In this document: positions 60,066 through 64,000 of the stretch, one piece after another
Layout of the letters: each line of letters starts with the position of its first letter
How positions within the stretch are numbered: the stretch's first letter is position 1
Source: Candidatus Zhuqueibacterota bacterium
GTDB taxonomy: Bacteria; Zhuqueibacterota; Zhuqueibacteria; Oceanimicrobiales; Oceanimicrobiaceae
Assembly (NCBI GenBank): GCA_029261995.1
Contig: JAJDAF010000029.1
Location: forward strand, 62,001-126,000
Length of the DNA: 64,000 nt
Direction: 5' to 3'
The notes under the pieces: model-generated
Databases searched by the model: none
What the model was told of the DNA's origin: nothing
What the model saw: only the letters and a program-made list of their open reading frames with translations
Made by a program: the position numbers and the translations under genes

Positions 60066-61226
60066 CTAACTGTTCAGTGCATACCCTTTGTCGGCCAGCA
60101 GACTGCGATACAGCGCGCTAAGTCGGGCAGCCACCTTGGTGTCCGGGAACTCGGTCTCGGCACGCCTGCGGCCGGCCTCACCAAGCTTGACCGCGAGATT
60201 TCGGTTCTCGAGAATCCTAAGCAGAGCGTCAGCCATTGACGCCGGATCCGCTGGCGGCACAAGTAGTCCGGTTTCGCCATCGACAACGACTTCTTTGAAA
60301 CCGGAAAAGTCCGTGGCTACAACTGGTTTTGCTGCCGCCATCGCTTCCAGAATGACGATCCCAAACGACTCTCCCACCTGTTGTGCGTAGTCGAAAGCGG
60401 AAGACACAGCAAGACAGTCGAATTCCTGCATGAGAACATTTACGTCTTTCCGGACACCCAGGAAAATCACACTTTCGCTAATTCCAAGAGATTCCGCTTG
60501 CTCCTGCAACTGCTCTCGAAGCTCCCCTTCACCGACCATCACCAACCGGGTATTGGGAATCCGTTTCACGACTCTTGCGACAGCGTCGAGCAAATAATGC
60601 TGACCTTTGCGAGCCGTCAAGCCTCCAACACAGCCAATGACAGGAATTTCTGCTGGCAAGTTCAACAGGGGCCGCTTATCGCATCTCGACAGTGGCCTGA
60701 ACACAGCAAGATCGACGCCATTGGGGATGACAATTGAGTGAGCAGCCGGAATGGCATAGGAGTTTTGCCAAAACTCCCGAGCAGCTTGAGATACGAAAAC
60801 AAAAGCACTGCCTTTCCGCGAGGTTAACCTGACCAGCGATGTGAATACCAGCCCCTTTGCACCTCTAAAGCGCCAGAGACCGTGTATTGTACAAAGCCGA
60901 ATTGGCACTTTCGCCAGATGGCTGAGCCACAGGATCATGAATCCATAGAGCGGAACATCGTGAATGTGTATGATGTCCACCTGCGTGTTCCGTAGGTATT
61001 TGAAGGACGCTGCACAGGTTCTCAAGAACCCCACAGGCCGGTCTTGGATGGAATCCACCGAAATGCCTAGCTCTGCAAAGTCATCATCGAGGGTCGCCGG
61101 CTCACGGAGAATCGTCAGGATTCTAATATTGAATCGTGCTCTGTCAAGTTTCCTGCTCAGATCCAGCACGTGCATCTGAGCACCCGCACGATTCAACGAA
61201 GGAATAACGAACAGCAAATTGATCAT
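60066..61226 (-). CDS. Glycosyltransferase family 4
   Basis: About 386 aa from an ATG at 61226, overlapping the flippase stop by 4 nt; the frame is open to 61430 but that extension lies within the flippase gene. The start reads MINLLFVIPSLNRAGAQMHV. Donor domain: VGGLTARKGQHYLLDAV and the EX7E motif SFGIVILEAMAAAKPVVATDF. Typical of retaining GT4 mannosyl/glucosyl/GlcNAc transferases. Confidence 0.92.
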   Translation of the reverse strand: MINLLFVIPSLNRAGAQMHVLDLSRKLDRARFNIRILTILREPATLDDDFAELGISVDSIQDRPVGFLRTCAASFKYLRNTQVDIIHIHDVPLYGFMILWLSHLAKVPIRLCTIHGLWRFRGAKGLVFTSLVRLTSRKGSAFVFVSQAAREFWQNSYAIPAAHSIVIPNGVDLAVFRPLSRCDKRPLLNLPAEIPVIGCVGGLTARKGQHYLLDAVARVVKRIPNTRLVMVGEGELREQLQEQAESLGISESVIFLGVRKDVNVLMQEFDCLAVSSAFDYAQQVGESFGIVILEAMAAAKPVVATDFSGFKEVVVDGETGLLVPPADPASMADALLRILENRNLAVKLGEAGRRRAETEFPDTKVAARLSALYRSLLADKGYALNS

Positions 61227-62500
61227 GATCTGCACACCCGCAAAAGGCTCCCTGGCGTGTAGAGCTGGATACCGAAGCCATACTTGCTCAAATAGCGAAC
61301 GCTCAGGAAGAGTTGTATAGAGTATACCAGCAAGAGCGCAAAGGCTGCACCGAGTAGTGAAAATCGAGCCACCAGGACAGGTGCGGCTATCGCCATTGTC
61401 AGAAAGGTCACCAGGGAAACCCGGAAGCATACCTCGGTCCTGCCGATGCCGTTCAACACAGTCCCAACGTTTCCGGCCAGCGCTTTGAATAGAAATGAAG
61501 AGGTCATGACCACAAGCAACATTCTCTCGTCAAATCCGCTGAGTGGCCGGTCGAAAAGTAGTTGCATGATGGAGCCGGCAAATGTTGCCACCAGTAGTAT
61601 CAGCGCAAGGTAGGCATATACCAGCAGGGAGTTGGAAGTCCATAAGTAGACACCGACCCTTTCTGATTCTTCCCGCGCAGAGTAGGGCAACAAAGTGTTT
61701 GATATGGCGCCGGCGACTGTCGTGAAAATAAAAGAGATGTAGAAACTGTAAGAAAAAATACCCAGGCCGCGAGCGCCACCGAGTTTCGCAACAAAGAAAA
61801 ACAGCATGAACGTCAGCAGAAAGTTCAGCGTTGTTGCTGGTACGAAGAATTTGGAACGTCTTCCCACTTGCTGCAGGGAGCTCCTGGCCTGCTCGAGGCT
61901 CCACTTAAAACTCCCCAGCCTGCTTTTGATTAAGATGTGGTAGAACACCAGACAGACGAGATGGCTACCATAGATCGCCAAAATCGCATTCAACTTATCG
62001 ATAGCATCGCCGAGGAAGAGCAGACTAAGCGCACCCAACCAGACAACAGCCCGCAGAGCCTCGGCCAAGGCCCGTAGCTTGAAATCAAACAGAGCATTCA
62101 GCGCTTCCGAGTAAACTCCCTTGAGGACGTAAATAACCAGAAGTCCGATCCCCACGCCAAACACCCACAATGAGGTTACATCAGACGGAGCAAGGTGCCG
62201 TGAGATTAACAGCAATCCCGCTAGAAGCGCCAGGCTACCCATCACGAGTACGGTGCTCACGGAATAGAACAGCCCAGGAAGCTCAGACCGATTGAGCCTT
62301 TGAAAATAGTATGAGAACACAAACATGCCTGTGGAAATAAAAACAAAGGACAGCGTCGCTGCGACCCGCAACATGTAGGCATAGATTCCGAAGTCGTCGG
62401 TTGTCAGGACGCGTCCCACTAAGGAAATCGAAATGAGGGAGGCGGCCGCTGGAATCATGAGATTCAAGCCGTTCCAGATAGAATCCCTAAAGAAGTTCAT
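61223..62500 (-). CDS. Wzx-like polysaccharide flippase
   Basis: 425 aa, 12-14 TM helices of the MOP/polysaccharide transporter superfamily, starting with the amphipathic MNFFRDSIWNGLNLMIPA and LVGRVLTTDDFGIYAYM, which is a characteristic beginning (leaflet VG..L....FG.Y). It flips undecaprenyl-linked oligosaccharide to the periplasm. Coupled by ATGA overlap on both sides. Confidence 0.88.
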   Translation of the reverse strand: MNFFRDSIWNGLNLMIPAAASLISISLVGRVLTTDDFGIYAYMLRVAATLSFVFISTGMFVFSYYFQRLNRSELPGLFYSVSTVLVMGSLALLAGLLLISRHLAPSDVTSLWVFGVGIGLLVIYVLKGVYSEALNALFDFKLRALAEALRAVVWLGALSLLFLGDAIDKLNAILAIYGSHLVCLVFYHILIKSRLGSFKWSLEQARSSLQQVGRRSKFFVPATTLNFLLTFMLFFFVAKLGGARGLGIFSYSFYISFIFTTVAGAISNTLLPYSAREESERVGVYLWTSNSLLVYAYLALILLVATFAGSIMQLLFDRPLSGFDERMLLVVMTSSFLFKALAGNVGTVLNGIGRTEVCFRVSLVTFLTMAIAAPVLVARFSLLGAAFALLLVYSIQLFLSVRYLSKYGFGIQLYTPGSLLRVCRS

Positions 62501-63246
62501 TTACTGCCCTTCACACACAGCATGTGCCCGACCTTGATAGCAAACTGAGGATGTTTTCTCTCAATCCGTTGCAATGCCGGGATCAGTAATTCTCTGTCCA
62601 ACCATCTCTTGGGGCCTCGACTGGGGACAAGATTCAACAGCGACGGATAGATGTCAATACCAACGAACTCCAGTTCCTTGAAGAACGGGCTCACCAGGTC
62701 TTCCAACCTGCTGACGCTGAACTCTTCCTCATAACCAAACTTCCAGTTGCCAAGTAAGCGATTGATGAATCTTTTGGGAGTATAAACGCTCCACTTCTTT
62801 GGAACAGTCATCACAACGTGTCCGGACGGACGTGTTACCCTGCACAACTCTGCGATGATCTTCTCCTTGTCTGACTTTTCTTTGAAGTGCTCTACCAGTC
62901 CAAGGCAGTAAACTAAGTCGAATGTACCGTCTTTGAATCCGATATTGAATGCATCGGAACGCACGATCTTACAGGTCTTGTCAAAACGGTTAAACAGGCT
63001 CTTAGTTAGTTGGATTGCGCTCTCTGAAATATCGACGCCAAACGCATCGGCCACGTCGGCAACTTCAAGCAAGAGTGTACCCTCTCCGACGCCCACCTCA
63101 AGAACTTTGCGATTCTCTAGGTCAAACCAATCTGCAAAATGTGACAAGTGCGACCCAAAATAATAGCTCGAATACGGCGACTTGCTGAACATCCGTTTCT
63201 GATGCCAGTAAGACTCCCAGGTTTGTTCAACCGCTTCCTTATGCAT
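62497..63246 (-). CDS. SAM-dependent methyltransferase
   Basis: 249 aa from an ATG at 63246 (a TTG at 63255 is in frame). Class I fold: VLEVGVGEGTLLLEVAD (about 48), FGVDISESAI, LVYCLGLVEHFKEKSDK, and TRPSGHVVMTVPKKWSVYTPK. It probably methylates a sugar or lipid-linked intermediate. Overlaps both neighbours by a few nt. Confidence 0.88.
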   Translation of the reverse strand: MHKEAVEQTWESYWHQKRMFSKSPYSSYYFGSHLSHFADWFDLENRKVLEVGVGEGTLLLEVADVADAFGVDISESAIQLTKSLFNRFDKTCKIVRSDAFNIGFKDGTFDLVYCLGLVEHFKEKSDKEKIIAELCRVTRPSGHVVMTVPKKWSVYTPKRFINRLLGNWKFGYEEEFSVSRLEDLVSPFFKELEFVGIDIYPSLLNLVPSRGPKRWLDRELLIPALQRIERKHPQFAIKVGHMLCVKGSK

Positions 63247-64000
63247 ATGTCCCAACCTGCAATTCTTGCGTAACGATTCTTCTCAGCTCTTCAAAAACCC
63301 TGGTGCTGGTAAACTCGTCGGCCGTCAGCGATTCGCTGCTCACTAACATCCCAGCCTGGCTTTCCAGCTCAGAGCGGTAACCGTGCATGGCCAAAGGAAA
63401 CCTCTTGCCAAAAAATGAAGGGATGAACACGACGCCCTCATCCAGTAAGAAGATGAGATCGCCAAACCGCGCAGATGAAATGCCGTAGCGCTTCCGCTCC
63501 TCCTGGCTTAGAACTTGCCCGTGCCCGAGTTCTGTGAGATACTGCTCAATAGAATTGGTGAGATTCGAATCCCGGCTCCATGCCCGCAGAATGGTTGCGT
63601 CGATGAAATACATGTAGGTGTCTGGCCTGCTGGGTCCAAATTTATTCTCAAGTTTCACGGAGACCGTATCGGTTACTGGCGCCATGCCGTGGTCCGACAA
63701 AACAATCAGACCGGCGTCACGGTGCTTTTTCCGAAACTGACTCCAGAGTTTTTCCACCTGTTGGTCAAGAGCCTGGATCTTTTCACGAAAGGCAGCAGAG
63801 TTCATGCCCTGCCGATGCATGAGTGCATCCAGATCGGCCAGAGACAGAAAAATGTGGGAGTAGTCATTTTCAGCCTCCAGAACCCGATGCGCCTCATCGA
63901 AAACCGAGTTATCACGGTCAGTACGGTACTTTGAGTAGCGCACCATCCGAATGCCATCGACTTCAGTGAAAAGCGTGGGCTTATCGAAAGTCTGCTCATA
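63239..64000 (-). CDS. Alkaline-phosphatase-superfamily protein (type I phosphodiesterase-like), partial
   Basis: The frame is open to the right edge, so the N-terminus is missing; about 253 C-terminal residues are seen. Metal-site words of the AlkP/nucleotide pyrophosphatase fold: HIFLSLADLDALMHRQG, LIVLSDHGMAPV, and LAMHGYRSE. The catalytic Thr/Ser lies in the missing part. Members cleave phosphodiester or phosphonate groups, or act as phosphoethanolamine transferases. It is the first gene of the polysaccharide operon in this window. Confidence 0.83.
   Translation of the reverse strand, partial: YEQTFDKPTLFTEVDGIRMVRYSKYRTDRDNSVFDEAHRVLEAENDYSHIFLSLADLDALMHRQGMNSAAFREKIQALDQQVEKLWSQFRKKHRDAGLIVLSDHGMAPVTDTVSVKLENKFGPSRPDTYMYFIDATILRAWSRDSNLTNSIEQYLTELGHGQVLSQEERKRYGISSARFGDLIFLLDEGVVFIPSFFGKRFPLAMHGYRSELESQAGMLVSSESLTADEFTSTRVFEELRRIVTQELQVGTYA

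Overview
The window reads as a chromosomal segment of an uncultured, Gram-negative, moderately GC-rich bacterium of the wider Bacteroidota/Calditrichota/KSB1-like (FCB) assemblage. The clues are four secreted proteins whose C-termini carry the NYPNPF-type sorting/FlgD-Ig-like domain (11504-12757, 22066-23355, 27080-29248, 48619-54372), a PorV/PorQ-type outer-membrane protein, a giant C25 (gingipain-type) peptidase, and a three-gene sdhCAB operon with a single cytochrome b subunit. The phylum is an inference; no rRNA or universal marker is present.

Layout. 1-5.7 kb: signalling genes, all on the minus strand: a PAS/GAF sensor cut by the window edge, then an operon of AAA+ enhancer-binding-type regulator, Cache/HAMP PP2C phosphatase and RsbW-like kinase, with a near-consensus sigma70 promoter at 5768-5796. 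5.8-17.1 kb: a HAD phosphatase, a hydantoinase (HyuA-like), a YgeW-type carbamoyltransferase and a YgeY-type M20 hydrolase, interrupted by an antiporter, a secreted propeller protein, and a repeat-rich zone (13.1-15.9 kb) with a truncated hsdM, a 21-nt minisatellite and two decayed GxxExxY-like copies. 17.6-21.1 kb: sdhCAB. 21.1-29.3 kb: secreted and outer-membrane proteins, short repeats, and a gene split by an in-frame amber codon. 29.4-32 kb: a tight HlyD-like / VTC-domain / DUF4956 operon beside a lamin-tail-domain secreted protein.

32.5-46.1 kb holds the most interesting block, all on the plus strand: xanthine dehydrogenase small and large subunits, SsnA amidohydrolase, a PIN toxin-antitoxin pair, a YgfK-like Fe-S protein, an XdhD-like molybdenum hydroxylase, and two fold-type II PLP enzymes. 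With HyuA, YgeW and YgeY from the 6-17 kb region, this reconstitutes most of the E. coli yge/ygf/xdhD-ssnA-hyuA gene set, which has been linked to anaerobic purine (uric acid) breakdown. Here it is split over two loci, its YgfK lacks the FAD/NAD(P) module, and the usual diaminopropionate ammonia-lyase YgeX appears to be replaced by other PLP enzymes. The proposed logic is purine oxidation or reduction, ring opening, carbamoyl transfer, and PLP-dependent elimination to ammonia and a C3 acid.

46.2-48.4 kb: a small secreted protein, then a minus-strand group of macro-domain protein, YlxR, L7Ae-like protein and 5-formyl-THF cyclo-ligase. 48.6-54.4 kb: the 1917-aa C25 peptidase, which contains two FAM3/ILEI-like domains. 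54.4-64 kb: a minus-strand polysaccharide locus (WecA-like initiator, three glycosyltransferases, two methyltransferases, a GT-C-like membrane protein, a Wzx-like flippase, and an AlkP-superfamily protein cut by the right edge), with several ATGA-coupled junctions.
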